Source: Competibacteraceae bacterium UBA3908 (GTDB lineage Bacteria > Pseudomonadota > Gammaproteobacteria > Competibacterales > Competibacteraceae). Taken from it: 64,000 nt of DNA. Shown one piece after another: positions 45,944-55,383 of this stretch (position 1 is its first letter; every line of letters starts with the position of its first letter). The notes beneath the pieces are model-generated. The model had not been told where the DNA came from. It was given only the letters and a program-made list of their open reading frames with translations, and searched no databases. The stretch is taken from assembly GCA_002391525.1 (NCBI GenBank), contig DGFE01000100.1:14263-78262 (forward strand), in the 5' to 3' direction. The translations under genes were made by a program, and so were the position numbers.

Positions 45944-46831
45944 ATGGCGGAAACGGTGGGTTTGATCGGCTTGGGCAGCATGGGGCTGTCGATGGCACAC
46001 AATCTGCTTAATAAAGGCTTCGCGCTGCGGGTTTACAACCGCACTCCCGACAAGGCGTCGGAATTGATCGCGCGGGGTGCGCAGGAAGCGGCGACGCCGG
46101 CGGCGGCCGCCGCGCCGGGCGGGATCGTGATCAGCATGGTCGCGAACGATGCCGCCCTGGAAACGGTGACCCTGGGCGATCAGGGCGTGGCGACCGCGCT
46201 GGGTTCAGGGGGTATTCATGTCTCGATGAGCACAGTTTCACCGCAACTGGCGCGCCGGTTGGCGGACGCGCACCGGGAGCACGGTTCGCACTACCTCGCC
46301 GCGCCGGTGCTGGGCCGACCCGCGGCGGCGGCGGCTGGCAAACTGTTCATCCTGTTGTCCGGTCCGGCGGCGGCGAAACAGCGGGCGATGCCGTTGCTGA
46401 TGGCTCTGGGACAGGCCACACGCGATCTCGGCGACGATCCGACCCAGGGTCACGTCGCCAAGCTGGCGGCCAATTTCATGATCCTGTCCCTGGTCGAGGT
46501 CTATGCCGAAGTGTTGACGTTTGCCCAGAAGAACGGGATCGGTCGCCAGGACATGATGCAAGTGCTGACGGGCACGATCCTCGATGCGCCGCTCTTTCGT
46601 CTTTATGGCGAATTGCTGGCCCGGGAGGATTACACCACGCCTGGATTCCGATTGGCGCTGGGTCTGAAGGATGTCGAATTGATTCTGGCGACTGGCGCGA
46701 TTGCGCGAACGCCGATTCCCGCCGCTGATTTGGTGCATAACCGCCTGCTGGCGGCGGTGGCCAGGGACCGCGGCGAATTGGACGTGACCGCTCTGGCATT
46801 GGGTGTTTCGGAAGATGCCGGGTTGCGATGA
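45944..46831 (+). CDS. NAD(P)-dependent beta-hydroxyacid dehydrogenase
   Basis: A 295-residue member of the 3-hydroxyisobutyrate/tartronate-semialdehyde dehydrogenase family. It has the dinucleotide loop GLIGLGSMGLSMAHNLL, the substrate motif HYLAAPVLGRPAAAAAGKL and the catalytic lysine region GHVAKLAANF. The APVLGRP form, lacking the canonical DAPVSGG, is seen in glyoxylate/succinic-semialdehyde reductase-like members. The substrate is unclear. It diverges from fadI. Confidence 0.9.
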   Translation: MAETVGLIGLGSMGLSMAHNLLNKGFALRVYNRTPDKASELIARGAQEAATPAAAAAPGGIVISMVANDAALETVTLGDQGVATALGSGGIHVSMSTVSPQLARRLADAHREHGSHYLAAPVLGRPAAAAAGKLFILLSGPAAAKQRAMPLLMALGQATRDLGDDPTQGHVAKLAANFMILSLVEVYAEVLTFAQKNGIGRQDMMQVLTGTILDAPLFRLYGELLAREDYTTPGFRLALGLKDVELILATGAIARTPIPAADLVHNRLLAAVARDRGELDVTALALGVSEDAGLR

Positions 46832-46846
46832 CCCTGGAAGCGTTGA

Positions 46847-47482
46847 ATGTTTTTTGAATGGATCAAACCAATGAGACTAAAAAGCATGGTGGTTGCGGTT
46901 CTATGGATTTCTACGCCGGCAGTCCTGCACGCTGGACAGAACGATGCGGCGGCCATGGATGCCGTGATGGGGGTTATGCGGATGATGCAGCAGTCCGGGG
47001 GAGGCGGTCCGGGAGACGATGAGGTGATGGATGTCTTCGATAGAGCAGTACAGGGTTCCCGCGACCGTGATCGCGACCGGTCGGGGCGGAGTGGCAACCG
47101 GCGCGGCGAGCAGCGGCGTGGTGCGAATTTCGACGATGACGACGGTGGTGGCCAGCGGCGCCGCACGGGGTTTGACGACGACGGCGGTGGTCGGCGGCGG
47201 GGATCGGGCTTCGATGACGACGGTGGTGGTCGGCGGCGCGGATCGGGCTTCGACGACAACGGTGGTAGCCGGCGCCGCACCGGGTTCGATGACGACGGCG
47301 CGGGTCGGCGGCGCGGATCGGGCTTCGACGACGACGGTGGTGGTCGGCGGCGCGGATCGGGCTTCGACGACGACGGTGGTAGCCGGCGCCGCGGATCGGG
47401 TTTCGATGGCGACGGTGGTCGGCGGCGGGGATCGGCATCCGACGATGATGGTGGTCGACGCCGCCGCCAGAATCAGGATTAG
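46847..47482 (+). CDS. Secreted Asp/Gly/Arg tandem-repeat protein
   Basis: A 211-residue protein with a signal peptide ending near VLHA. A short helical segment (MDAVMGVMRMMQQS) and an RDRDRDRSG tract follow. Nine repeats of 12-14 residues, consensus FDDDGGGRRRGSG, occupy residue 95 to the end. Acidic and basic clusters alternate, so the chain is predicted to be disordered and prone to self-association. ATG 46847 has GGAAG 6 bases upstream; ATG 46871 is an alternative. A strong terminator follows. No family is recognised. RNA, metal or phase-separation roles are speculation. Confidence 0.75.
   Translation: MFFEWIKPMRLKSMVVAVLWISTPAVLHAGQNDAAAMDAVMGVMRMMQQSGGGGPGDDEVMDVFDRAVQGSRDRDRDRSGRSGNRRGEQRRGANFDDDDGGGQRRRTGFDDDGGGRRRGSGFDDDGGGRRRGSGFDDNGGSRRRTGFDDDGAGRRRGSGFDDDGGGRRRGSGFDDDGGSRRRGSGFDGDGGRRRGSASDDDGGRRRRQNQD
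47129..47479 (+). repeat. Tandem coding repeats of about 39 bases
   Basis: Nine near-identical in-frame units encoding FDDDGGGRRRGSG variants. Units differ by codon changes and small in-frame indels (12, 13 or 14 codons), suggesting expansion by slippage or unequal crossover. Copy number probably varies between strains. Confidence 0.93.
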
Positions 47483-47549
47483 AGGCAACAGAGCTTCCGT
47501 GCGGCGAACGGTCGCGCGTCAAGTCATGAGCGAAAGCCCTGTGCAAGCA

Positions 47550-47574
47550 AATCCGCCACCCGGCGGATTTTTTG
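47550..47574 (+). terminator. Rho-independent terminator after the repeat protein
   Basis: AATCCGCC (47550-47557), loop ACCC, GGCGGATT (47562-47569), then TTTT. A perfect 8-bp stem with a following T-tract, just upstream of the pspA promoter region. Confidence 0.92.
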
Positions 47575-47585
47575 TGGAAGGTTAA

Positions 47586-47600
47586 TTGAACACTGTTCAA
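47586..47600. promoter_or_regulatory. Perfect 15-base palindrome in the pspA promoter
   Basis: TTGAACACTGTTCAA is perfectly symmetrical around its central C. A TATACT at 47617-47622 is a good -10, and the palindrome covers where a -35 would fall. This is the placement of a repressor operator. The binding protein is unknown. Confidence 0.6.
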
Positions 47601-47663
47601 GAAAATTTTTCCTGACTATACTCAACCCGTCCTTTACTTAACCGTGACTATTCGGAGGCGACC

Positions 47664-48338
47664 ATGGCCAGTTTGTTCAAACGCATCAGCGACGTCATCA
47701 CCGCCAATCTCAACGATCTGGTGGATCGGGTCGAGGACCCGGAGCGGATGATCAAGCAACTCATCCGGGAGATGGAGGAGAACGTCAACAGCGCCCGCGA
47801 GGGGGTGATCGACGCGGTGGCCAGCGAGAAGCAGTTGGCCAGGGAATTGGACAGCCAGCGCCGGCAGGCCGGAGAATGGCACGAGCGCGCTCGCCGCGCC
47901 CTGGAGGCCGGCAATGAAGCGCTGGCGCGCGAGGCGCTGATGCGCAAAAAGGAACACGACGGCATCGTCGCCAATCTGGAAACATCCTGGGAATCGGCCC
48001 GGCGCACCAGCGAACGACTCAAGGCCCAGTTGCGGGCACTGGAGATGAAACTGGAAGAGGCGCGGCTGAAGAAGGGTAGTTTGGTAGCGCGACAACGCGC
48101 CGCGCAGGCGCGCGAACAGATGGATCAGGTCAGCGACCGGTTTAAGACGGGTCTCGATCTCGACAATTCCTTTGGCCGCATGACGGATAAGGTGGGAGAG
48201 ATGGAAGCGCGAATGGAAGCGCGCGAGGAACTGTATGGGGAGTACAGCCAGATCGAGCGGGAATTCCTGAAGATGGAGGTGAACAGCGAGGTCGAGGCGG
48301 AATTGGCAGCTCTCAAGCGGGAAGCGCGTAAGGAATAG
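47664..48338 (+). CDS. pspA: PspA/IM30-family membrane-stress protein
   Basis: A 224-residue coiled-coil protein that polymerises on stressed inner membranes. It starts with the amphipathic helix MASLFKRISDVITANLNDLVDRVEDPE, followed by long heptad-rich helices (MIKQLIREMEENVNSAREGV...) and the family core (REALMRKKEHDGIVANLE). GGAGG lies 6 bases before the ATG. No pspB, pspC or pspF gene adjoins and no sigma-54 promoter is seen, so regulation differs from the E. coli psp operon. The giant membrane protein follows 58 bases later on the same strand. Confidence 0.94.
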   Translation: MASLFKRISDVITANLNDLVDRVEDPERMIKQLIREMEENVNSAREGVIDAVASEKQLARELDSQRRQAGEWHERARRALEAGNEALAREALMRKKEHDGIVANLETSWESARRTSERLKAQLRALEMKLEEARLKKGSLVARQRAAQAREQMDQVSDRFKTGLDLDNSFGRMTDKVGEMEARMEAREELYGEYSQIEREFLKMEVNSEVEAELAALKREARKE

Positions 48339-48396
48339 GATTCAAAGCAAAAGGCCAAAGGCGTTTCCCGTTTTTGCCTTGGCTGGAGAGTGGATC

Positions 48397-51300
48397 ATGG
48401 ACTGGACATTTTTGATACTGGTGGCGGTACTGTGGCTGATTTCGCCGATCATCCTCCTGGTCGCGCTCATCATCGCGCGCCGGCAGGTCAGGGTATTGCG
48501 CGAGCAGCAGCTTGATCAAGGCGCGGTCAAGCCGTCGCCGGTATCCGATCCAGCCCCATCCGCAGCCGGAATAGGCGGCGGCAATCGTCGTTACGCGCTG
48601 GTCGATCTGGAAAATCTGCTGCTGTTGCGTTTGGAACTGCAAAGACTGGCGGGTTCCGGCGCCTTGCCGGATGAACGATATCGGCAACTGGCCGCTGATC
48701 TGGACCGGCTGTGGGAAAGTCATCTGCGCGAAGGGGGCGCGCTGCCGGAAAGCGACATCTGGCAACGCCGGCGCGCCCTGGCTTGGCGCCTGTTGACGCA
48801 AGCGACGGATACGCCACCGGGGCTGCCGCCCTGGACGCCCACCGCAGCGACGCCAACCGTTCCACCAGCGCCCGCGCCACCGGCGAAGCCATCGATTGTC
48901 CCGCCGCCGCTGGAGTTGACGCCGCTGGAACCACCGCCACCCGTTCCGCCGAAACCCGAACGTCCACTATCGCCGCCGCCGATTCCCACCATCCGCCGCA
49001 CGGCCAGCGAACAGCCGGCGTTGTGCCCGGCGCCCGAAACCATCCCGGCGGTGGACTGGCGGCCCGCGCCGCCGAATCCCCTGGAGAAAGCCCTGCAAGT
49101 CCTGTCCGGCTGGCCGAAACTGATCGCGCCGTTTCTGGCGCAGAACATCGGCTGGTTCATCGGCGGTTTCTGCTTCGTGGCCGGCGCGCTGTTCCTGATC
49201 GCCAATACTTCCGGTTTCATCAACGCCCTGGTCGTGTTCGCCAGTTTGTTCGGCGCCAGCGCGTTTCTGCTCTGGGCCGGTTATCAATTCCGTCGCCGGC
49301 GATCCGAACTGGTGGTCGCCAGCAGCATGTTGCTGACGCTTGGCATGTTGCTGGCGCCGCTGGTGCTGGCGGTCGCCGTGCGACTGGTGGCCGCCAGTAG
49401 CGGCGATGGTTTGTTGCTGATCGTCAGTCTGCTGATCACGGCGGGTACGCTGGTGGCCTTTGCCTGGGCGGCGGCCTTGGTCAGCGCGCTCATGGATCGG
49501 GTGCTGCAAAGTCGTTATGCGTGGCTGCTGACGGCGCTGGCGGCGGTGCAACTGGCCGCGCCGCTGTCCCTGCTTGCGCCAGACTGGCGGGGTTTGGCGG
49601 TGTTGCACACCCTGTTGCTGGGGTTGCTGGGCCATGGGCTGTGGACCTTCTCGGGCGAGTGGCTGCGACGGCTGTTCGTGGACCGGCGGCTGACGACCTA
49701 TTACGCCGCCGGGATGCTGGTTTATACGGCGGCGGTGTCGTTCGCGCATCTGACCTGGCTGTGGCCGGAATCCCTGCCAGCCGGTTACGCAGGGCCGTTC
49801 CTGATGGCGCTGTGCGGGCTGCTGTTCCCGGTGGACGCCGCGTTCAGGGAGTGGGTCGGCAAGTACGCTTTCCTGTCCCGGTTCAGCTTCGCGCTTTATG
49901 GCTTGTCGGCGGTGGCGGTAGCGGTGGCGATCCGGTCCACGCCGGCGGTATTGCTGACGCTGACCATGGGCGCGCTGCTGTACGGCTGGATGACGTGGCG
50001 CTACCGGACCTTGCCGCCGTTGTATCTGCTGTTCGGCTGCGTCGCCGGGTTGTATGGATTCAGCCTGTCGCACTTCCTGTCGCCGGCCTGGCATGGACTC
50101 GCCGGGTTGCCCGGATTGCTGGCGCTGCTGGGATGTGGTCGCTGGGCCGGTTCGCGCTCGCGGGCCATCGCCCGGCAATGCCTGCTCGTGTTCGGCGTAC
50201 TGCTGGTCGGCCTGATCGCCTGGGGCCTGGTTTGGATCACGCCGGGTTGGCTCGGCTTCGCCACCGCCGCGCTGGCGGCCTTGCTGGGATACGCGGGGGT
50301 ACGGCTGGCGCTGGCGTTGCCGGAGGCGAATCCGCGTTGGGCCTATGCCGATGGCGGCGTGGTGGCGCTGGCCACGGTGGCGGTCGCGTATGCGCCGGAC
50401 TGGATGCTGCCGGGTTGGGCCATGCAAACCGCTTTTGGTCTGCTGGCGCTGGCGGCGTTGTGGACCGGACTGGGCCTGCACGACCGGCGGCAAACTCCGG
50501 TCAGCCGTTTGGTGTTCGTGACCGGCGCGCTGGCGAATGTAGTTTTGGCGCTGGCGCTCGGCACGATGACGTTGTGGCCGGCGCTGCTCGGGCGGCTGAA
50601 ACCGATCCTGCTGCTAGCGCTGACGGCTGCGTTGTCGTTGTGGCTTGGTCTGGGTTTGCGCTGGCGGGCGTTGTTTTACGGCGTGCTGGCGTGCGCCGCC
50701 GCTCTCGGCGTGCTGATCAAGCGCGGCTATTTCCCCGGCCCGAGTACCGGCTTGGGCGAATTCGCGCTGGTGCTGGCGCTCTGGTCGTTCCTGTGGTGGC
50801 TGGGATGGCGGTCTCGCATTCGCCAGGCGTGGTTGGCCGATGCGCGGAACGATACGCCAGAGCTGCCGAGTCTCGAGTCCCTGATCCGCCCGCCGCTGGA
50901 GCAGGCCATGGCCTTGCTGTGGGCGGTCGGACTGGTGCATTTGATCCTGCGATTGCTGGACGGCGCGGCGTCGGCGAAATGGTCGGCGACGGCGGGGCTG
51001 GGGGTTTTGACAGGATTGTTGCTGATCGGCTATTTCCATCGGTTCCGCTGGGTGGCGTTGCCGCTGCTGTTGGGGTTGGCGGGTTTGCTGGTCGCATTGG
51101 CGAGAGCCGGATTGAATCTACCGTGGCTCGGCGCGGTCGCCGTGCTGTATGCGTTGCTGGTCTGGCGGTTGGCAATCGCGTTGCTCGCCGAGCCGACGGT
51201 TTGGCGGCTGGCGCGGCTGTTGGGTTTCACCGCGCCCGGCGGCGCGGGTGGCCGCCAGCAGGTGGAGGAGAGCCTGCATCTCTGCGCGCTGTTGATTGCG

Positions 51301-54066
51301 GTCGTCCCGGTGGCGGCCAGTCCGGCGCTGGCTCTATTGGGGGCGCCAGTACCGGAACTGCTGCCGGCGCTGTTCCTCGGCCTACTGCTGTTCGTGCTGA
51401 CGGGTTGGCATTACCGGTCCACGCCGCACGCCTACGCCGCCCTGGTCACGCTGACGGTCGAGGTTTGGCTGACCGGCGCGTGGCTGGCGCCGCCCGAGTT
51501 GCTCGTTCTGGGACAGCCGGTGCTCGACGCGGTATTGAGTGCGCTCATGGCGGTGGCGGCGATTGGGTTGGAGACGGAGCGGGCCGCGCCGCTGACGTAC
51601 TGGCGCGCGCCATTGCACGGGATGAGCGGACTGCTGTTCGTGCTGGCGCTGGCGGGCGCGCTGCTGGCGGGCTTGACCGGCGATCCCCGTCTGCCGGGCC
51701 TGCTGGCGCTGCTCTGCGTCGCGTTGTTCCCGGTGGCGCGGTGCTGGCCGAATGCCGCGGCCTGGCGCGGTCTTGGACTGGCGGTGTTGCTCAGCGCGCT
51801 GGCCTGGAGTTTGGCGGCGCGGTTTGGCGTCGCGATGCGGGATGCGGGATGGGCCGCCATCGCCTGGGGTTACGCGCTCTGGTTCGGCGGCAATCTGTTG
51901 TTGCCGCGCTGGAACGCCCGCTGGCCGGGCTGGGCGGCGGCGCCGGATGTCTGGCCGCTGCTGGGACTGGTCGGCGTTCTGGCGGGGGGAACGGTTGGAA
52001 TCATGGCCGGCGCCATGTCACTCGCTGTCGTGCTGGCGGGACTGACGCCCTACCTGTTCCTGCTGCTGCGCAATACGGCATGGCCCGGCATGGCCTGGCT
52101 GGCGGTCGCGACATTGACGGCGAGCGGTTTGCTGGCCGGCGGCGCGCTGGAGTGGAGCGGGTGGAGCCGGGACCATGGGTTGCCCGCCACACTCCGCGGA
52201 TTCGCGGTCGCGCTGGGGTGGCTGAATCTGCTGTTCCTGTCGATTCCGTTGTGGCGGCGCCATGGCCGGATGCTGGCGCAAGGGTTGCGCTGGCGGCAAT
52301 CCGATCTGGAGCCGCCGCTGTTCTGGCTGCCGTTCGCGGCGCTGCTGGTGCTGCTGGCGCGTCTGGGGTGGTTGGAAATCGGACTGCTGTGGGTTGGAGC
52401 GTCTCCAGCGGAACCGTTGCCCTGGACGCTTGCCGGCGTCGCATCGCTGCTGGCGGCGACCGCCGGACATGCGTTCAAGCTCCGCCCGGCATGGCCGCAA
52501 GCGCAGGCGTCGCTGCTGGCCTTGCATGGGGTGGTTGTCGCCGTTTCGCTGAATCTGGCCGTGCCTCTCGTCTGGTTGCCGTTGGTGGCCGCGCTGTGGA
52601 ATGGCGTGCTGCTGCCGGTGTGGCGTTATGGACCACGCGGGCCGGCGGCATGGCGTGGGACGCTGGAACTCTGGCTGACGCTGCTGCCCGTGACGGGCAT
52701 TGCATTGCTGTTCGTTGTCTCCGGTATCGGTTGGGCGGACGTTACCGCAACCCTGCTGGCGCTGGCGGCGGCGACGCTGGTCCAGGGTTGGTGGCAGGGG
52801 CAACCGTTCCGGTTGAAGGCGGGAATGCTGCTGGCGCTGGCTGGGGGGTACACCATCTGGCTGGCGGATACGGCATCGTTCGCCGTCATGGCGTTGATCG
52901 GTTTGGCCCCCTGGTACGCCGTGCAGACCGTGTTGCTGCTGATGGTGTTCATGACCGTTCGGCGATGGCTGGAAGCCGGCCTGGACTCCGCCGATTCCGG
53001 GTCGAATGAAGAACGGTTCAGCCGGATCTGCGAACTGGAGCAGGCGCTCAGCGAGTCGATACCCTGGCTGTTGCCGTTGAGCCTGCTGTGGCTGGGACTG
53101 CACGGTTACGCCGTGCTGGCGTATCAGGCCGGCTGGGGAGCGGCGCCGTGGCGTTTCGGCGGCGCCGCCGACCCACTGGCGGCGGGGGCAGCGTTACTAC
53201 TGTTGGCCGGGCTGGCGGCGGTGAGGGCCTGGCGGCGGCCGAAAGAGCCAAGCTGGGTTTACGCAACCGCGCTGTGGCTGGGACTGCTGGCCGGTTACGG
53301 TCGGCTGGTCGTGCTGGGGTTGGCGCCGTTCACGGTCGGCGATACCACCGCGCTGTTGGCAGCTGCCTATACCGCGTTCCTGCTGCATCAGTTCACCGCT
53401 TCCCGACCCCTGTATCATCTGGCCCTGTTGCTGCCCGTGCTGGCGCTGGCGACCGCGCCATGGCAATTGGCCTCACCGTGGACCGGCGGAACCCTGCTGG
53501 CCGCCGCCGTGCTGTATCTGTCGCTGGCTGGCACGCTGCAAAATCCGTTGCCCATGTACCTGGGCGTGCTGGCGCTGAACGGCGCGGTCTATCTGTGGGC
53601 GCCGCTGTGGGCGGAGCGCTACGGGCTGTGGCAGTTCTACATCGTGCCGGCGGCGGTGTCGGTGTTGGCGCTGCTGCATCTGCACCGGCGGGAATTGCGG
53701 CCCGATGTGTTGAACGGGGCGCGATTGACGGCAACGAGCGCGCTGTATGCCGGGGCGGGCCTGGACGTGTTCCTGCGACCGGAGCTCGAGGTGTTCGTGC
53801 TGGCGCTGGCGTTGGCGCTGGTCGGGATCGTCGCGGGCATCGCCTTGCGCATCCGGGCCTTTCTGTATGCCGGTGTGGCGTTCCTGGTGCTGAACGTGGT
53901 CGGACAACTGGTCCGCTTCTATCCCGAACAAGCCATGAGCCGCGCGCTGATTCTCATCGGGCTGGGAGCGTTCATCACCGTCGGCATGGTGGTGTTCAAT
54001 CTCCAGCGGGAGGCGATCCTGCGGCGGATTCGGATCATGCGCGCCGATCTGGCGGGGTGGGAATAG
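48397..54066 (+). CDS. Giant polytopic membrane protein (about 1889 residues)
   Basis: An exceptionally long open frame. An N-terminal membrane helix (FLILVAVLWLISPIILLVAL) is followed by a cytoplasmic stretch (about 30-235) that includes a Pro-rich linker (PPAPAPPAKPSIVPPP). Dozens of hydrophobic helices then continue to the end. The first helical block (AQNIGWFIGGFCFVAGALFL) resembles DUF2339/DUF2157-like proteins; the rest has no motif I recognise. No ATPase, protease or transporter signature is visible. GGAG lies 8 bases before ATG 48397. Position after pspA suggests an envelope-related role, which is inference. The YjdF-like gene follows 49 bases later. Confidence 0.9.
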   Translation: MDWTFLILVAVLWLISPIILLVALIIARRQVRVLREQQLDQGAVKPSPVSDPAPSAAGIGGGNRRYALVDLENLLLLRLELQRLAGSGALPDERYRQLAADLDRLWESHLREGGALPESDIWQRRRALAWRLLTQATDTPPGLPPWTPTAATPTVPPAPAPPAKPSIVPPPLELTPLEPPPPVPPKPERPLSPPPIPTIRRTASEQPALCPAPETIPAVDWRPAPPNPLEKALQVLSGWPKLIAPFLAQNIGWFIGGFCFVAGALFLIANTSGFINALVVFASLFGASAFLLWAGYQFRRRRSELVVASSMLLTLGMLLAPLVLAVAVRLVAASSGDGLLLIVSLLITAGTLVAFAWAAALVSALMDRVLQSRYAWLLTALAAVQLAAPLSLLAPDWRGLAVLHTLLLGLLGHGLWTFSGEWLRRLFVDRRLTTYYAAGMLVYTAAVSFAHLTWLWPESLPAGYAGPFLMALCGLLFPVDAAFREWVGKYAFLSRFSFALYGLSAVAVAVAIRSTPAVLLTLTMGALLYGWMTWRYRTLPPLYLLFGCVAGLYGFSLSHFLSPAWHGLAGLPGLLALLGCGRWAGSRSRAIARQCLLVFGVLLVGLIAWGLVWITPGWLGFATAALAALLGYAGVRLALALPEANPRWAYADGGVVALATVAVAYAPDWMLPGWAMQTAFGLLALAALWTGLGLHDRRQTPVSRLVFVTGALANVVLALALGTMTLWPALLGRLKPILLLALTAALSLWLGLGLRWRALFYGVLACAAALGVLIKRGYFPGPSTGLGEFALVLALWSFLWWLGWRSRIRQAWLADARNDTPELPSLESLIRPPLEQAMALLWAVGLVHLILRLLDGAASAKWSATAGLGVLTGLLLIGYFHRFRWVALPLLLGLAGLLVALARAGLNLPWLGAVAVLYALLVWRLAIALLAEPTVWRLARLLGFTAPGGAGGRQQVEESLHLCALLIAVVPVAASPALALLGAPVPELLPALFLGLLLFVLTGWHYRSTPHAYAALVTLTVEVWLTGAWLAPPELLVLGQPVLDAVLSALMAVAAIGLETERAAPLTYWRAPLHGMSGLLFVLALAGALLAGLTGDPRLPGLLALLCVALFPVARCWPNAAAWRGLGLAVLLSALAWSLAARFGVAMRDAGWAAIAWGYALWFGGNLLLPRWNARWPGWAAAPDVWPLLGLVGVLAGGTVGIMAGAMSLAVVLAGLTPYLFLLLRNTAWPGMAWLAVATLTASGLLAGGALEWSGWSRDHGLPATLRGFAVALGWLNLLFLSIPLWRRHGRMLAQGLRWRQSDLEPPLFWLPFAALLVLLARLGWLEIGLLWVGASPAEPLPWTLAGVASLLAATAGHAFKLRPAWPQAQASLLALHGVVVAVSLNLAVPLVWLPLVAALWNGVLLPVWRYGPRGPAAWRGTLELWLTLLPVTGIALLFVVSGIGWADVTATLLALAAATLVQGWWQGQPFRLKAGMLLALAGGYTIWLADTASFAVMALIGLAPWYAVQTVLLLMVFMTVRRWLEAGLDSADSGSNEERFSRICELEQALSESIPWLLPLSLLWLGLHGYAVLAYQAGWGAAPWRFGGAADPLAAGAALLLLAGLAAVRAWRRPKEPSWVYATALWLGLLAGYGRLVVLGLAPFTVGDTTALLAAAYTAFLLHQFTASRPLYHLALLLPVLALATAPWQLASPWTGGTLLAAAVLYLSLAGTLQNPLPMYLGVLALNGAVYLWAPLWAERYGLWQFYIVPAAVSVLALLHLHRRELRPDVLNGARLTATSALYAGAGLDVFLRPELEVFVLALALALVGIVAGIALRIRAFLYAGVAFLVLNVVGQLVRFYPEQAMSRALILIGLGAFITVGMVVFNLQREAILRRIRIMRADLAGWE

Positions 54067-54115
54067 ACTCGATTCCGCAGGCGGGCGAAAATCTTTCAAG
54101 GCAGGTTCGTAACCG

Positions 54116-54739
54116 ATGAAAGCATTGTGGATTGCCGTTTTCGGGTTGGTTCTCGTATGGTCCGGAATAAACCCCAAGGACTACTTTACCTGGTTTCTGG
54201 AGGTATCGCCCGCCATCGCGGGAGCCCTCGTGCTGGCCGCCACCTACCAGAGGTTTCCGTTGACGACCCTGGTTTATGTCCTGATTCTCTTGCATTGCCT
54301 CATCCTGATGGTCGGCGGACATTACACGTATGCCGAGGTGCCGTTGTTCGAGACGTTCAAGGATCTGTTCGGCTTCGAGCGGAACAACTACGACAAGGTC
54401 GGGCATTTCGTGCAGGGCTTCGTGCCAGCCATAATCGCCAGGGAACTCATCCTGCGGAAGAACATCGTCAATGGCGCCGCCTGGTCGAATTTTTTTATCG
54501 TTTGCTTCTGTCTGGCGTTCAGCGCGTTTTACGAATTGATCGAGTGGGCCGTCGCGATCATGAGCGGCGAATCGGCGGAAGCGTTCTTGGGTACTCAGGG
54601 CTATGCGTGGGATACGCAATCCGACATGGGACTGGCGCTGCTGGGATCGATCATGGCGCTGCTGTCGTTGTCGAGAGCGCATGATCGCGCGCTCGAAAAG
54701 GGCGGTTACCTGATCCCGTCCCCGATCCGGCGCGGGTGA
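54116..54739 (+). CDS. DUF2238 / YjdF-like membrane protein
   Basis: A 207-residue protein with about six membrane helices. Family hallmarks are the GGHYTYAEVP and NNYDKVGHFVQGFVPA segments, AFYELIEWAVA, and QGYAWDTQSDMGLALLGS near the C-terminus. Conserved acidic and histidine residues in membrane loops hint at a metal or ion role, but the function is unknown. It follows the giant membrane protein on the same strand. Confidence 0.92.
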   Translation: MKALWIAVFGLVLVWSGINPKDYFTWFLEVSPAIAGALVLAATYQRFPLTTLVYVLILLHCLILMVGGHYTYAEVPLFETFKDLFGFERNNYDKVGHFVQGFVPAIIARELILRKNIVNGAAWSNFFIVCFCLAFSAFYELIEWAVAIMSGESAEAFLGTQGYAWDTQSDMGLALLGSIMALLSLSRAHDRALEKGGYLIPSPIRRG

Positions 54740-54754
54740 GAGGGCCGCGACGGG

Positions 54755-55357
54755 TCAGTCCCGGCCGACGAATCCGGCCAGGTAATTGTCCAGCAAGGAC
54801 GTTGCGACCTCCTGAATCGGACGACCGCCGACGGTTTCCAGTTTCCGGTCCAGACTGAGCATACAGACGCCATGGATGCCGCTCCACAGCGCGCGGGCGG
54901 CCAGGGCGACGTCCTCCGGTGACCGCCGCGGACACAACAGCGCCACATGGTGCTGCACCAGTTCGAACATCCGCGCTACTTTTTCGGTGAAGGATTGCGG
55001 CACCGACCGCCCTTCCGGCATCCGATGCTGGTAAAGGGCCAGCCAGCGATGAGTCTCGAAGAGCGCGAAGTGCAAATAGGCTTGGGCGAGCGCCTGAATC
55101 GCCGCCGCCGGCGGCCGGTCACCGACGGCGGCGGCCAGCCTGGCGTACAGCGCGTCCAGCGTCCGCTCGTTCATCTGAGCGATCAGGTCGTCGAGATTGC
55201 GGAACACCATGTACAGACTGCCGACCGTGTAACCGATGCGGGCCGCCACCTTGCGGGCGCTCAACCCGGCCAGACCGTGGGCGGCGACCAGCTCTTCGGC
55301 TGCCCGCAGCCCGATCTCCCGCAGTTCATCGCGTGTGTGTTCGTTGCGTCTTCCCAT
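54755..55357 (-). CDS. TetR-family transcriptional regulator
   Basis: A 200-residue repressor. The N-terminal helix-turn-helix (GLAGLSARKVAARIGYTVGSLYMVFRNLDDLI, residues ~28-60) is typical of TetR. The C-terminal ligand domain (YLHFALFETHRWLALYQHRM; AARALWSGIHGVCML) fits the TetR C-terminal WHG subgroup. ATG 55357 follows GGAGG by 5 bases. It lies downstream of the kinase gene (26 bases) on the same strand. The regulated gene and ligand are unknown. Confidence 0.93.
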   Translation of the reverse strand: MGRRNEHTRDELREIGLRAAEELVAAHGLAGLSARKVAARIGYTVGSLYMVFRNLDDLIAQMNERTLDALYARLAAAVGDRPPAAAIQALAQAYLHFALFETHRWLALYQHRMPEGRSVPQSFTEKVARMFELVQHHVALLCPRRSPEDVALAARALWSGIHGVCMLSLDRKLETVGGRPIQEVATSLLDNYLAGFVGRD

Positions 55358-55383
55358 CGGATCCTCCGGCCGGTCGCGGCTGT

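Noticed and set aside
47129..47479. CRISPR-like array
   Set aside because: The units are contiguous in-frame coding repeats with no spacers of constant length, and no cas genes are near.
49521..53009. Second long plus-strand frame inside the giant membrane-protein gene
   Set aside because: It is a frame-shifted reading, Gly/Arg/Ala-rich, lacking membrane helices; the other frame gives consistent hydrophobic segments.
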